Below, one piece after another: positions 48,003 to 55,898 of a stretch of 56,082 bases of DNA. Position numbers and translations under genes: made by a program. Numbering within the stretch: position 1 is the first letter of the stretch; the number at the start of each line of letters is the position of its first letter. Under the pieces are notes generated by a model. That model had not been told where the DNA came from. It ran no database searches and saw nothing but the letters and a program-made list of their open reading frames with translations. The stretch is taken from assembly GCA_902798825.1 (NCBI GenBank), contig CADBYI010000016.1, forward strand, positions 1 to 56,082. The letters run 5' to 3'. The stretch comes from an uncultured Eubacteriales bacterium (lineage in GTDB: Bacteria > Bacillota > Clostridia > Christensenellales > CAG-138).

Positions 48003-48577
48003 AATCCCTGCTCCTCATCCTGATCAGCGGTGCGCTGATCAACAACGTGGTGCTGAATCAGTTCCTGGGCATCTGCTCCTTCCTGGGCGTGTCCAAGCAG
48101 ATGAAGGCCTCGGCCAGCCTTGGCGTGGCGGTCATCTTCGTCATCACCATCGCCTCCGCGGTGGCCAGCCTTCTGTACGACTATGTGCTGGTGCCCTTCA
48201 ATCTGACCTTCATGCGCACCATCGTGTTCATCCTGGTCATCGCCGCCCTGGTGCAGATCGTGGAGATGTTCCTCAAGAAGACCTCCCCGGCCATCTATAA
48301 GGCCCTGGGCATCTTCCTGCCCCTCATCACCACCAACTGCGCGGTGCTGGGCGTGGCCATCGACAACGCCAAGTTCGGCTACACCTTCGTGGAGAGCGTG
48401 GTCTCCGGCTTCGGCGTGGCGGTGGGCTACACCATAGCCATCGTGCTTCTGGCCGGCATCCGCTCCCGCATCCGGGAGGAGGATTTGCCCGCGCCCCTTC
48501 GCGGCGCCCCCATCGTGCTGATCTCGGCGGCCCTCATGTCCATCGCGTTCATGGGCTTTTCCAAGCTGTCGTTCTGA
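47999..48577 (+). CDS. rnfA: Rnf complex subunit A
   Basis: The 192-residue protein has about six helices with LINNVVLNQFLGICSFLGVSKQ and PLITTNCAVLGVAI, the inverted topological partner of RnfE. The two pair to hold a central Fe-S cluster in the membrane. The length and start are standard; the ATG overlaps the rnfE stop. It ends 15 bases before rnfB. Confidence 0.96.
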   Translation: MKSLLLILISGALINNVVLNQFLGICSFLGVSKQMKASASLGVAVIFVITIASAVASLLYDYVLVPFNLTFMRTIVFILVIAALVQIVEMFLKKTSPAIYKALGIFLPLITTNCAVLGVAIDNAKFGYTFVESVVSGFGVAVGYTIAIVLLAGIRSRIREEDLPAPLRGAPIVLISAALMSIAFMGFSKLSF

Positions 48578-48592
48578 GGGAGGTAGAAGCGT

Positions 48593-49414
48593 ATGATCAT
48601 TCTCATAACGACGGTCATGATCGTCGTCATCGGCATCGTCGTGGGCGGCGGCCTGGTCTATGCCGGCAAGAAGTTCTATGTGCCCGTGGACGAGCGGGAA
48701 ACGGCGGTGCGGGAGTGCCTCCCGGGGAACAACTGCGGCGCCTGCGGCTTCGCGGGCTGTGACGCCATGGCGGCGGCCATCGTCTCCGGGGAAGCGCCGG
48801 TGAACGGCTGCCCCGTGGGCGGCGCCCCGGTGGCGGAGAAGATCGGCGGCATCATGGGCAAGGATGCCCAGGTCCTGGAGCGTCAGGTGGCCTTCGTCCG
48901 CTGCAAGGGCTCCTGCGAGAACACCAAGAAGCAGGGCAACTACGTGGGCGTCAACGACTGCCGGGCCGCCGCCCTGGCCGGCGTCAACGTGGGCGAGTGC
49001 GACTACGGCTGCATGGGCCTTGGCTCCTGCGTCGCCGTGTGCCCCCAGCAGGCCATCCGGCTGGTGGACGGCGTGGCGGTGGTGGACCCGAGAAAGTGCG
49101 TGGCCTGCGGTCTGTGCGTCAAGTCCTGCCCCAAGGGGCTCATCGAGCTTATCCCCGAATCGAAGCACGTGGTGGTCCAGTGCCGGAACAGGGACAAGGG
49201 ACCCCTGGTGAAGAAGGTTTGCTCCGCCGGTTGTATCGGCTGCAGCATGTGCGTGAAGCAGTGCGCCTTCGACGCCATCCATATGGAGGGGAGCCTGGCC
49301 AAGGTGACCTATGAAAACTGCACCCAGTGCGGCAAGTGCGCCGAGAAGTGCCCGGTCAAGGTCATCACCCGGCCGTTGAGCGCCCCCGTTCAGGCGCCAG
49401 CTTCAGCGGAGTAA
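48593..49414 (+). CDS. rnfB: Rnf complex subunit B (ferredoxin-oxidising, poly-Fe-S)
   Basis: The 273-residue protein has an N-terminal membrane helix, a CxxCxxxxC motif (CGACGFAGC, then CPVGG), and ferredoxin-like motifs: CMGLGSCVAVCP, CVACGLCVKSCP, CIGCSMCVKQC and CTQCGKCAEKCP. It accepts electrons from reduced ferredoxin on the cytoplasmic side. The gene starts after GGGAGG and is followed 12 bases later by nrfA. Confidence 0.95.
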   Translation: MIILITTVMIVVIGIVVGGGLVYAGKKFYVPVDERETAVRECLPGNNCGACGFAGCDAMAAAIVSGEAPVNGCPVGGAPVAEKIGGIMGKDAQVLERQVAFVRCKGSCENTKKQGNYVGVNDCRAAALAGVNVGECDYGCMGLGSCVAVCPQQAIRLVDGVAVVDPRKCVACGLCVKSCPKGLIELIPESKHVVVQCRNRDKGPLVKKVCSAGCIGCSMCVKQCAFDAIHMEGSLAKVTYENCTQCGKCAEKCPVKVITRPLSAPVQAPASAE

Positions 49415-49426
49415 GGAGGGCATAGC

Positions 49427-50725
49427 ATGGAAAAGAGAAATCAAGCGGCAAAGCTGCTCATCGGCCTCGGCGTCGTGATCTTCGCCCTGCTGTTCCTGGG
49501 CGGTGTCATCGGCGGAAGGGACCTGGTGTTCCATCTGGATCGGACCACGCCCCTGACCCGGGCCGACGTGACCTACAAGACGGTGGACGCGCCGGCTCCC
49601 TCCAGCAAGGACGGCACCATCAACGCCGCGGACTGGAACGCCGCCTATCCCGAGATCGCCGTGACCATGGGCAACAATCGGAACAATGCCTATATCGTGG
49701 ACTATCTCGAGCAGGACCCGTACCTTACGAACATCTATGAGGGCTTCGGCTTCGCCAAGGAGTACGGCTCCGCCCGGGGCCATGAATACACGCTGGAGGA
49801 CGTGGCCAAGACCGCCCGTCCCCATCCGCTGGCCAACTGCCTCACCTGCAAGACGCCCAACTTTGCGAAGCTGGTCAACGACCAGGGCGTCAGCGCGTAC
49901 ACGATCCCCTTCGACGAGGCTCTGGCCATGATGGAGGAGAACGTCAGCTGCTACACCTGCCACGGCAACGAGGCGGGGAACAAGGGGCAGCTGGTGGTGA
50001 CCCACAGCTATGTCACCAAGGCCCTGGGGGAGAACGCCAGCGCCATCGACCCGGCCACCCTGTCCTGCGGCCAGTGCCACATCGAGTATTACTTCACGCC
50101 CACGGACAAGGAGACCATGATGCCCTACGACAGCGTGGAGGCCATGAGCCCCGAGGCCATCTTGGCCTACTATGACAGCATGGTCCTGCCCGACGGCACT
50201 GTGGGCTTCTCCGATTGGACCCAGGGGAGCACCGGCGCCAAGATGCTGAAGGCCCAGCACCCGGAGATGGAGACCTATCTGGCCGGCAAGCACGCCAAGC
50301 TTTTGAACTGCGCCGACTGCCATATGCCTCTGGCGGAGACGGCGGAGGGCACCGTGTATCACAGCCACCTGCTGGTGAGCCCCCTGGAGGATGAGAGTCT
50401 GCTCCAAAGCTGCGCCACCTGCCACGGCGACACGGATATGGTGAACCTGGTCCATCGGCTCCAGGACCGGGTGACCACCCGGGAGACCGAGGTGGGGAAC
50501 CAGCTTTCCGCCTTCAAGGACGCTCTGGCGGCCGCCGTGCAGGAGGGGGCCCTGGACGAGGCGAAGCTGGACGAGGTCCGCAAGCTCTATCGGGAGGCCC
50601 AGTGGTTCTTCGACTTCTGCTATGTTGAGAACGCCGAAGGGGCTCATAACTCCGAGCTGGCGTTCCGCTGCCTGGATACCGCCGAGGCGCGGATCAACGA
50701 GGGCATGGCCCTGTTGGGAAAGTAA
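49427..50725 (+). CDS. nrfA: Pentahaem cytochrome c nitrite reductase (ammonia-forming)
   Basis: The 432-residue protein has one CxxCK motif (CLTCK, 138-142), unique to the NrfA catalytic haem, and four CxxCH motifs (CYTCH 175, CGQCH 214, CADCH 295, CATCH 329). The third is followed by IEYYF, containing the probable active-site Tyr, and THSYV supplies a possible distal His. It reduces nitrite to ammonium outside the membrane. An N-terminal hydrophobic helix (~10-30) could be a signal or an anchor. It starts after AAGGAGGG, 12 bases downstream of rnfB, with no nrfH nearby, and ends at a strong terminator. Confidence 0.95.
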   Translation: MEKRNQAAKLLIGLGVVIFALLFLGGVIGGRDLVFHLDRTTPLTRADVTYKTVDAPAPSSKDGTINAADWNAAYPEIAVTMGNNRNNAYIVDYLEQDPYLTNIYEGFGFAKEYGSARGHEYTLEDVAKTARPHPLANCLTCKTPNFAKLVNDQGVSAYTIPFDEALAMMEENVSCYTCHGNEAGNKGQLVVTHSYVTKALGENASAIDPATLSCGQCHIEYYFTPTDKETMMPYDSVEAMSPEAILAYYDSMVLPDGTVGFSDWTQGSTGAKMLKAQHPEMETYLAGKHAKLLNCADCHMPLAETAEGTVYHSHLLVSPLEDESLLQSCATCHGDTDMVNLVHRLQDRVTTRETEVGNQLSAFKDALAAAVQEGALDEAKLDEVRKLYREAQWFFDFCYVENAEGAHNSELAFRCLDTAEARINEGMALLGK

Positions 50726-50737
50726 AGATATGAAGTG

Positions 50738-50776
50738 AAGCGGTAAAAGTGGTTTCTTTTGCCGCTTTTTATTTTC
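50738..50776 (+). terminator. Terminator after nrfA (GCCGCTTTTT family, copy B)
   Basis: AAGCGGTAAAAG (50738-50749) pairs with CTTTTGCCGCTT (50756-50767), with one G-T pair, followed by TTTATTTT. Confidence 0.85.
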
Positions 50777-50800
50777 GCACCTTTTTCAAAAAAAGGTGCG
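50776..50800. repeat. Second hairpin between nrfA and resB
   Basis: CGCACCTTTTT (50776-50786) pairs with AAAAAGGTGCG (50790-50800) around a 3-base loop. It sits 19 bases before the resB ATG, where no ribosome site is evident. Confidence 0.7.
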
Positions 50801-50819
50801 TGCTTGAAATAAAATCCAC

Positions 50820-52121
50820 ATGAAAAAACTCCTAAAATTCCTATCCTCCATGGGTTTCGCCATCACGCTGCTGACGGTGCTGGCGGCCGTTTGCGTGGTG
50901 GCCAGCTTCGTTACCCAGGGTCAGAGCTACGAATGGTATCAGCAGGTCTATTCCGAGGGCACGGCGCGGCTGATCGTGGGCCTGGGTCTCGACCATGCGT
51001 TCCGCAGCTGGTGGATCATAGCGTTGACCGCCTTCCTCTGTGGGAACCTGCTGCTGTGCAATCTGACCCGCCTCAGGCCCCTTGTGGCACGGACCAGGGC
51101 GGAGGCCGACCCCGCTTCGGCTCTTCACGGCCCTGCGGACGTCTTTGGGTCGGGGATCGCGGACCCCCTCCCGGTGTTCGAAAAACTGCGGCTGCCCAAG
51201 CCCAAGGCCAGCCAGGTGGAGGGGCAGAAGGTCCTGTTTTCCGGCAAGAACCGGCTGGGGCTCTGGGGCCCCTGGGTGTGCCATCTGGGCATCCTGCTGC
51301 TCATCGTGGGCTTCACCCTGGGGCAGATGCTGCATAGGGAGTACACGGTCTACGGCGTCATAGGCGACACCAAGCCCATCGGCGACACGGGATACTATCT
51401 CACCATCGACGACTTTCAGGTGAAGCTCCGGGACGACGACACCGTGGAGCAGTATGTGGCGGATGTCACCGTGCAGAGAGCCCCCCAGGGGTCCACCACC
51501 GTTCCCGACAGCAAAAGTGCCACCGTGTCCGTGAACCATCCCGCCGGCCTGTACGGGTTCAAGGTCTACCAGAACTCCACCGGATACGCCGCCCGGATCA
51601 CCGTGGAGGAGGACGGCACGCCCCTGCAAACCGGGGTGGTCTGCGCCGGGGAGGGCGTGGAGATCGCCGACGCCCCGGGGCTCACCGTGTATCTGAACGC
51701 CTTCTATCCGGACTTCTATCTGCAGCCCGGCGTGGGCCCGACGACCCTGTCGGGGCGCATGAACAACCCGGCCTACCTCTATTCCATCACCTACCAAGAC
51801 AGTATGGTGGGCATGAACTACTGGCTGCCCACGGACGATCCCATCACGGTCAACGACTACGTCATCACCTTCTCCGAGCCCCAGAGCTACACCCTGCTGC
51901 AGATCAAGACCGATCGGTTCCAAAGCCTGGCCCTGCTGGGCGGTCTCGTGACCATGGTGGGGCTGATCCTGGCCTTCTATCTGCTGCCGGTGAAGGTCTG
52001 GGCCGTGGAGAGCGAGGACGGGACCTGGACGGTGTACGGCCGCAGCCGCAAGGGCGGCGCCCTGTTTCGGGAGGCCTTCGAAGAAGCTTTGCAAAGCCAG
52101 ACAAAAGGAGAAACACTATGA
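50820..52121 (+). CDS. resB: ResB/Ccs1 cytochrome c biogenesis protein
   Basis: The 433-residue protein has three N-terminal-half membrane helices (MGFAITLLTVLAAVCVVASF, WWIIALTAFLCGNLLLC, LGILLLIVGFTLGQML), a large extracytoplasmic domain and a last helix (LALLGGLVTMVGLILAFYLL), the layout of system II ResB. With CcsA it delivers and attaches haem to the CxxCH/CxxCK cysteines of NrfA outside the membrane. Ribosome-site sequence is poor and hairpins lie upstream, so expression may be adjusted separately from nrfA. It overlaps ccsA by 4 bases. Confidence 0.88.
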   Translation: MKKLLKFLSSMGFAITLLTVLAAVCVVASFVTQGQSYEWYQQVYSEGTARLIVGLGLDHAFRSWWIIALTAFLCGNLLLCNLTRLRPLVARTRAEADPASALHGPADVFGSGIADPLPVFEKLRLPKPKASQVEGQKVLFSGKNRLGLWGPWVCHLGILLLIVGFTLGQMLHREYTVYGVIGDTKPIGDTGYYLTIDDFQVKLRDDDTVEQYVADVTVQRAPQGSTTVPDSKSATVSVNHPAGLYGFKVYQNSTGYAARITVEEDGTPLQTGVVCAGEGVEIADAPGLTVYLNAFYPDFYLQPGVGPTTLSGRMNNPAYLYSITYQDSMVGMNYWLPTDDPITVNDYVITFSEPQSYTLLQIKTDRFQSLALLGGLVTMVGLILAFYLLPVKVWAVESEDGTWTVYGRSRKGGALFREAFEEALQSQTKGETL

Positions 52122-52936
52122 CGCTGCCGCTGGAAAACATCCTCTTTTACGGGGTCCTGTGCCTGTATTTCCTGGCCATGATCCTCTATTTCCTGTTCGT
52201 GGCCCTGAAGAAGGAGGCTCTGGGCAAGGGGGCCATATGGGTCCAGATACTGGGCCTGGTCCTTCACACGGCGGCCATCGTCCTTCGGGGCATCGTTGCC
52301 GGGCGGCTGCCGCTGACCAACCAGTACGAGTTCGCCACCGCCTTCGCCTGGGGGCTGTGCCTGGTAAGCCTCGTCTTCATCCTCCGGTTCAACTTCCCCA
52401 TCCTGGGGGCCTTCGCCGCGCCCATCACCTTCCTCATCATCGGCTACGCGGCCCTGCAGTCCAAGGAGATCCGCGCCCTCATGCCCGCCCTCCAATCCAA
52501 CTGGCTGGGCTTCCACGTGTCCACGGCCATCATCGCCTACGGGGCCTTCGGCGTATCCTTCGTGCTGGGAATCATCTTCCTGCTGCGGGAGAAGATGAAG
52601 GCCAGCGGCTTTTTAGACCAGCACATCCCCACCCGGGAGAAGCTGGATATGCTGAGCTACCGGAGCGTGGCCCTGGGGCTGCTGTTCCTCACCTTCACCA
52701 TCGTCACCGGGGCCATCTGGGCCGAGCGGGCCTGGGGCAGCTATTGGTCCTGGGACCCCAAGGAGACCTGGTCGCTGGTGACCTGGCTGGTCTACGCCGC
52801 CTATCTGCATCTGCGCATCCGCCGGGGCTGGCAGGGCAGGTCCGCCGCCATCTTCGCCGTGGTGGGCTTCGTCTGCGTGATCTTCACGTATATCGGGGTG
52901 AACACCTTATTGCCCGGAGTGCATAGCTATAAATGA
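52118..52936 (+). CDS. ccsA: CcsA/ResC haem lyase
   Basis: The 272-residue protein has about eight membrane helices and the WWD-type signature WGSYWSWDPKETWSLVTWLVYAAYLHLR, with haem-binding tryptophans and histidines. It is the haem-handling partner of ResB in cytochrome c maturation system II. Its ATG overlaps the resB stop, and AAAGGAG precedes it. Many NrfA-containing bacteria need a dedicated lyase for the CxxCK haem; none other is present, so this one may be specialised for it. Confidence 0.9.
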   Translation: MTLPLENILFYGVLCLYFLAMILYFLFVALKKEALGKGAIWVQILGLVLHTAAIVLRGIVAGRLPLTNQYEFATAFAWGLCLVSLVFILRFNFPILGAFAAPITFLIIGYAALQSKEIRALMPALQSNWLGFHVSTAIIAYGAFGVSFVLGIIFLLREKMKASGFLDQHIPTREKLDMLSYRSVALGLLFLTFTIVTGAIWAERAWGSYWSWDPKETWSLVTWLVYAAYLHLRIRRGWQGRSAAIFAVVGFVCVIFTYIGVNTLLPGVHSYK

Positions 52937-52944
52937 TTTCTTTT

Positions 52945-52978
52945 GCCGCTTTTTCTCTTTGTCAAAGGGAAAAGCGGC
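52945..52978. repeat. Hairpin after ccsA (GCCGCTTTTT family, copy C)
   Basis: GCCGCTTTT (52945-52953) pairs with AAAAGCGGC (52970-52978), extended by weaker pairs inside. It resembles copies A (26889) and B (50738). No T-run follows. Confidence 0.6.
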
Positions 52979-53051
52979 GGAAAAAGAGAAACAAGAATAA
53001 TAAGATGGGAGGTGCGTTAAAGCATCTCCCATTTCCTGACAGTTCTTTTGG

Positions 53052-53085
53052 TCCTTTTCTTTCAAGAAAAGGATCATGTTTTTAT
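53052..53085 (+). terminator. Probable terminator after ccsA
   Basis: TCCTTTTCTT (53052-53061) pairs with AAGAAAAGGA (53064-53073); TTTTTATTTC follows 5 bases later. It sits between convergent genes. Confidence 0.55.
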
Positions 53086-54245
53086 TTCTTCCTATTCGCC
53101 ATCTTGAATGCCCGTTCCACCATGGCGATCATCAGCAGGCCGAAGCAGGCCACGAAAAAGGGGAACAGAGCGAGGCCCAGCCGCCCGCTCAAAAAGCCGA
53201 ACAGGGGCGGGGCGAAGGTGGAGCCCACATAGGCGCTGGCCATCTGAACGCCAATGATGGCCTGGGAGTTCTCCGGGCCGAAGTTGTCCGGCGTGGCGTG
53301 GATGATGCTGGGGTAGATGGGGGCGCAGCCAAGGCCGATGACCACGCAGCCGGCCAGGACCACCGCCTCGGGCAGGCCCGGGATCAGCAGCAGCGCCACG
53401 CCCAGGAACAAAATCCCGGTGCCCAGCCGGATCATCCGCCGATCTCCCAGACGATTGGAGACGAACCCGGCCAGGAACCGACCCGCCGTGATGCCGATGA
53501 AGAACAGCGACGCGAAAGCCGCCGCCCGCTCCGGGGCCACGCCCCGGGTGGCGATGAGATAGGAGGCGGTCCACAGCATACAGGTGCTCTCCAAGGCACA
53601 GTAGCCGCAAAAACCCAGCAGCAGCTGTATGACGCCCCGGATGCCCAGCGCCCCCTTCAGCCCCAGGATTTTGCCGCCCTGGCTCCCCCGGTCCACGGCC
53701 TCGTGGACCTTCCACAGGGGCAATGTCAGCACCAGCACGGCGGTGATGCCCAGCTGGATCAGGGCCACGGTCCGATACCCCACCTGCCAGGTGGCGTGGG
53801 TCAGGGCCAGGCTCATGATGTAGGGGCTGATGATGGTGCCCACGCCCCAGAAGCAGTGGAGCCAGCTCATGTGCCGGGAGGTGTAGTGGAGGGCCACATA
53901 GTTGTTGAGGGCCGCGTCGATGGACCCGGCGCCGAGGCCGTAGGGAACGGCCCACAGACACAGCATCCAGAACCGGCTGGCAACAGAAAAGCCCAGGAGG
54001 GCCAGGGCCGTCAACGCCACGGAAACCACCGTCACGTACTTGGTGCCGAACCGCTTGGTCAGCCGCTCGGAAAGGAGGCTGGAGGTGACCGTGCCCAGGG
54101 AGATGACCATGGACACCACGCCCCCGTAGGCCAAAGGCACCCCAAAGAAGCCGTGCATCACGGGCCATCCCGCCCCCAGCAGGGAATCGGGGAGGCCCAG
54201 ACTGATGAAGGCCAGATAGATAACGGCAAGCAGCAGGGAGACCAT
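53082..54245 (-). CDS. MFS transporter (FucP-like sugar or drug permease group)
   Basis: The 387-residue protein has 12 predicted helices; SERLTKRFGTKYVTVVSV is the MFS loop 2-3 region and SNRLGDRRMIRLGTGILFL the matching one in the second half. The AAL NNYVALHY and WLHCFWGVG segments are like FucP-type members. Sugars or drugs are both possible. Its promoter (54276-54305) is divergent from the TetR gene and the operator there may control both. Confidence 0.88.
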   Translation of the reverse strand: MVSLLLAVIYLAFISLGLPDSLLGAGWPVMHGFFGVPLAYGGVVSMVISLGTVTSSLLSERLTKRFGTKYVTVVSVALTALALLGFSVASRFWMLCLWAVPYGLGAGSIDAALNNYVALHYTSRHMSWLHCFWGVGTIISPYIMSLALTHATWQVGYRTVALIQLGITAVLVLTLPLWKVHEAVDRGSQGGKILGLKGALGIRGVIQLLLGFCGYCALESTCMLWTASYLIATRGVAPERAAAFASLFFIGITAGRFLAGFVSNRLGDRRMIRLGTGILFLGVALLLIPGLPEAVVLAGCVVIGLGCAPIYPSIIHATPDNFGPENSQAIIGVQMASAYVGSTFAPPLFGFLSGRLGLALFPFFVACFGLLMIAMVERAFKMANRKK

Positions 54246-54275
54246 GGGATCGCTCCTTTTCTCAGGGTGGACAGA

Positions 54276-54305
54276 AGCATACCATCATCCGGGATATGTT
54301 GTCAA
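54276..54305 (-). promoter_or_regulatory. Promoter for the MFS gene
   Basis: On the minus strand, TTGACA (54300-54305), an 18-base spacer and TATGCT (54276-54281) lie 31 bases before the start. Confidence 0.75.
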
Positions 54306-54321
54306 GAAAGGGCGGAACGGC

Positions 54322-54364
54322 TTGACAAACGGCGCCGGGGGATTTATTATGAATGTGTTCATAA
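54322..54364 (+). promoter_or_regulatory. Promoter with TetR-type operator
   Basis: TTGACA (54322-54327), a 17-base spacer and TATTAT (54345-54350) overlap an inverted repeat TTATGAA-TGTG-TTCATAA (54347-54364). This fits autorepression by the TetR protein that follows. Confidence 0.8.
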
Positions 54365-54378
54365 AAAGGGGAACGGCT

Positions 54379-54945
54379 ATGCCCAAGATCATCGAAGACG
54401 TGGAGAACAGGATCCTTCGCGCGGCCCGGGAGCGGCTGCTGGGGGGAGACCTGTCCTCTTTTTCTGCCCGGGGCATCGCCGAGGACTGCGGTATCGCCGT
54501 GGGCACCATCTACAACTACTATCGGGACAAGGAAAGCCTGATGGCCGCCATCATGGCCCAGGACTGGCAGGCGGAGCTCCAAAGGGCGGGGGAGGCCGTG
54601 GCGGCAGCCCCCAGCGTCGAAGCGGGCATCCTCTGCCTCTATGAGGCCATGGGCCGGTTCAGCGCCGTCTATGCAGGGATATGGGCATCCTATCCCACGG
54701 GGGAGGGCTTCGGGAGCCTGTATCGCGCCCGGCACAAGCTCCTTTTGTCCCAGATTGAGGGCCAGCTCACCGCCCTCTTTGCCCGCTTCGGCCCGGTGCC
54801 GGAGAAGGGGCGGCGCATCCTGCTTGCCGAGCTGATACTGGCGGCCAGCCAGCACCAGGAGGTGGGCGAGGCGGATTTGATCTCGTTCGTCCGCGGGGGC
54901 GTGGGCCCCTGCACAGCATATACAGATACTAAGGAGGAGAAGTAA
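54379..54945 (+). CDS. TetR/AcrR family transcriptional regulator
   Basis: The 188-residue protein begins MPKIIEDVENRILRAA, chosen because AAAGGGGAAC lies upstream; an in-frame ATG at 54349 overlaps the operator. The helix-turn-helix is FSARGIAEDCGIAVGTIYNYYRDKESLM. The C-terminal part is a helical ligand domain. It lies 3 bases before a flavin reductase-like gene and is divergent from the MFS gene. The ligand is unknown. Confidence 0.9.
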   Translation: MPKIIEDVENRILRAARERLLGGDLSSFSARGIAEDCGIAVGTIYNYYRDKESLMAAIMAQDWQAELQRAGEAVAAAPSVEAGILCLYEAMGRFSAVYAGIWASYPTGEGFGSLYRARHKLLLSQIEGQLTALFARFGPVPEKGRRILLAELILAASQHQEVGEADLISFVRGGVGPCTAYTDTKEEK

Positions 54946-54948
54946 CGA

Positions 54949-55884
54949 ATGTCCACATTCCAGGAGCTGCGTATCGTCGACAACTTCTATCAAACGTCCC
55001 TGTTTTACCCCATGCCGGCGGTGCTGGTGAGCACCCTGACCGACGAGGGAAAGACCACCTGCGGGCCCTATTCCCTGCTGGCCCCCTTCTATGTGGCGGG
55101 TAAGCCCTATTACGCCTTTATGCTGGAGTGCCGCAACTCCTCCAACACCGCCCAGAACCTGATCAAGCACAAGAAGTGCGTGATCAACTTCCTGCCCGAC
55201 GATCGCAAGACCTTCAAGGAGATGGTGCGCTTGGGGTGGCCCGGGGATACGCCGGCGGAGAAGATGAAGGACTTCCGCTTCCATCTGGAGGATGGCCTGC
55301 GCAAGGCCGAGGACCCGGAGGGCACCTATCCCCAGGTCATCACCGAGGCGGTCCAGGCCGTGGAGTGCACCTGGGTGGATACCCTGGACAACGCTCAAAA
55401 TGACGGTCCCCTTCCCGAAGGCGCGGACCACTATGAGCTGGAAACGTACCACGATTTCAACGGTATCACCACCCCCTACGGGGCCCACTTCGTGTTGAAG
55501 ATCGACAAGATCCTCATGAAGGAGCAGTACCGGAACGCCATCGTCAACGGCGTCAAGTCCGGCGATTTCCCCCATCTGCCCGTGGACTACGGCTATCGGG
55601 ACTCCAAAAACTTCTGGTACCACAAGCATCGTCGGCTCCTGCCGGAGCTGCTGCCCCAGCGCCAGACCACCGTGGCTTCCGTCCGCTATGCCGCGGATCG
55701 GCTTCAGACCGAGGTCCAGTTCACGGACGCGGCCCTCGAAAAGCTGGTGAAGGTGCCCCGGGTCTTCCTGCCCACGGCCCTCAAGGGTTGCGTCAAGTGG
55801 GCTGAGGAGAACGGCGTGAAGGTCATCGACGTAGCCGAGATGGAGATCATCAACGACAAACGGTCCAAGGAAAAGGGAAAATAA
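54949..55884 (+). CDS. Flavin reductase-like domain protein
   Basis: The 311-residue protein opens with a split-barrel flavin-binding domain (TSLFYPMPAVLVSTLTDEGKTTCGPYSLLAPFYVAGKPYYAFMLE, NTAQNLIKHKKCVINFLPDD). The C-terminal ~100 residues, ending in KGCVKWAEENGVKVIDVAEMEI, are not recognised and may give the substrate site. Ordinary flavin reductases are about 170-200 residues, so this is an extended form. AAGGAGG is upstream. It is between the TetR and PPOX-like genes and is probably co-transcribed with both. Confidence 0.8.
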   Translation: MSTFQELRIVDNFYQTSLFYPMPAVLVSTLTDEGKTTCGPYSLLAPFYVAGKPYYAFMLECRNSSNTAQNLIKHKKCVINFLPDDRKTFKEMVRLGWPGDTPAEKMKDFRFHLEDGLRKAEDPEGTYPQVITEAVQAVECTWVDTLDNAQNDGPLPEGADHYELETYHDFNGITTPYGAHFVLKIDKILMKEQYRNAIVNGVKSGDFPHLPVDYGYRDSKNFWYHKHRRLLPELLPQRQTTVASVRYAADRLQTEVQFTDAALEKLVKVPRVFLPTALKGCVKWAEENGVKVIDVAEMEIINDKRSKEKGK

Positions 55885-55898
55885 GAAAGGAGCTGCCT

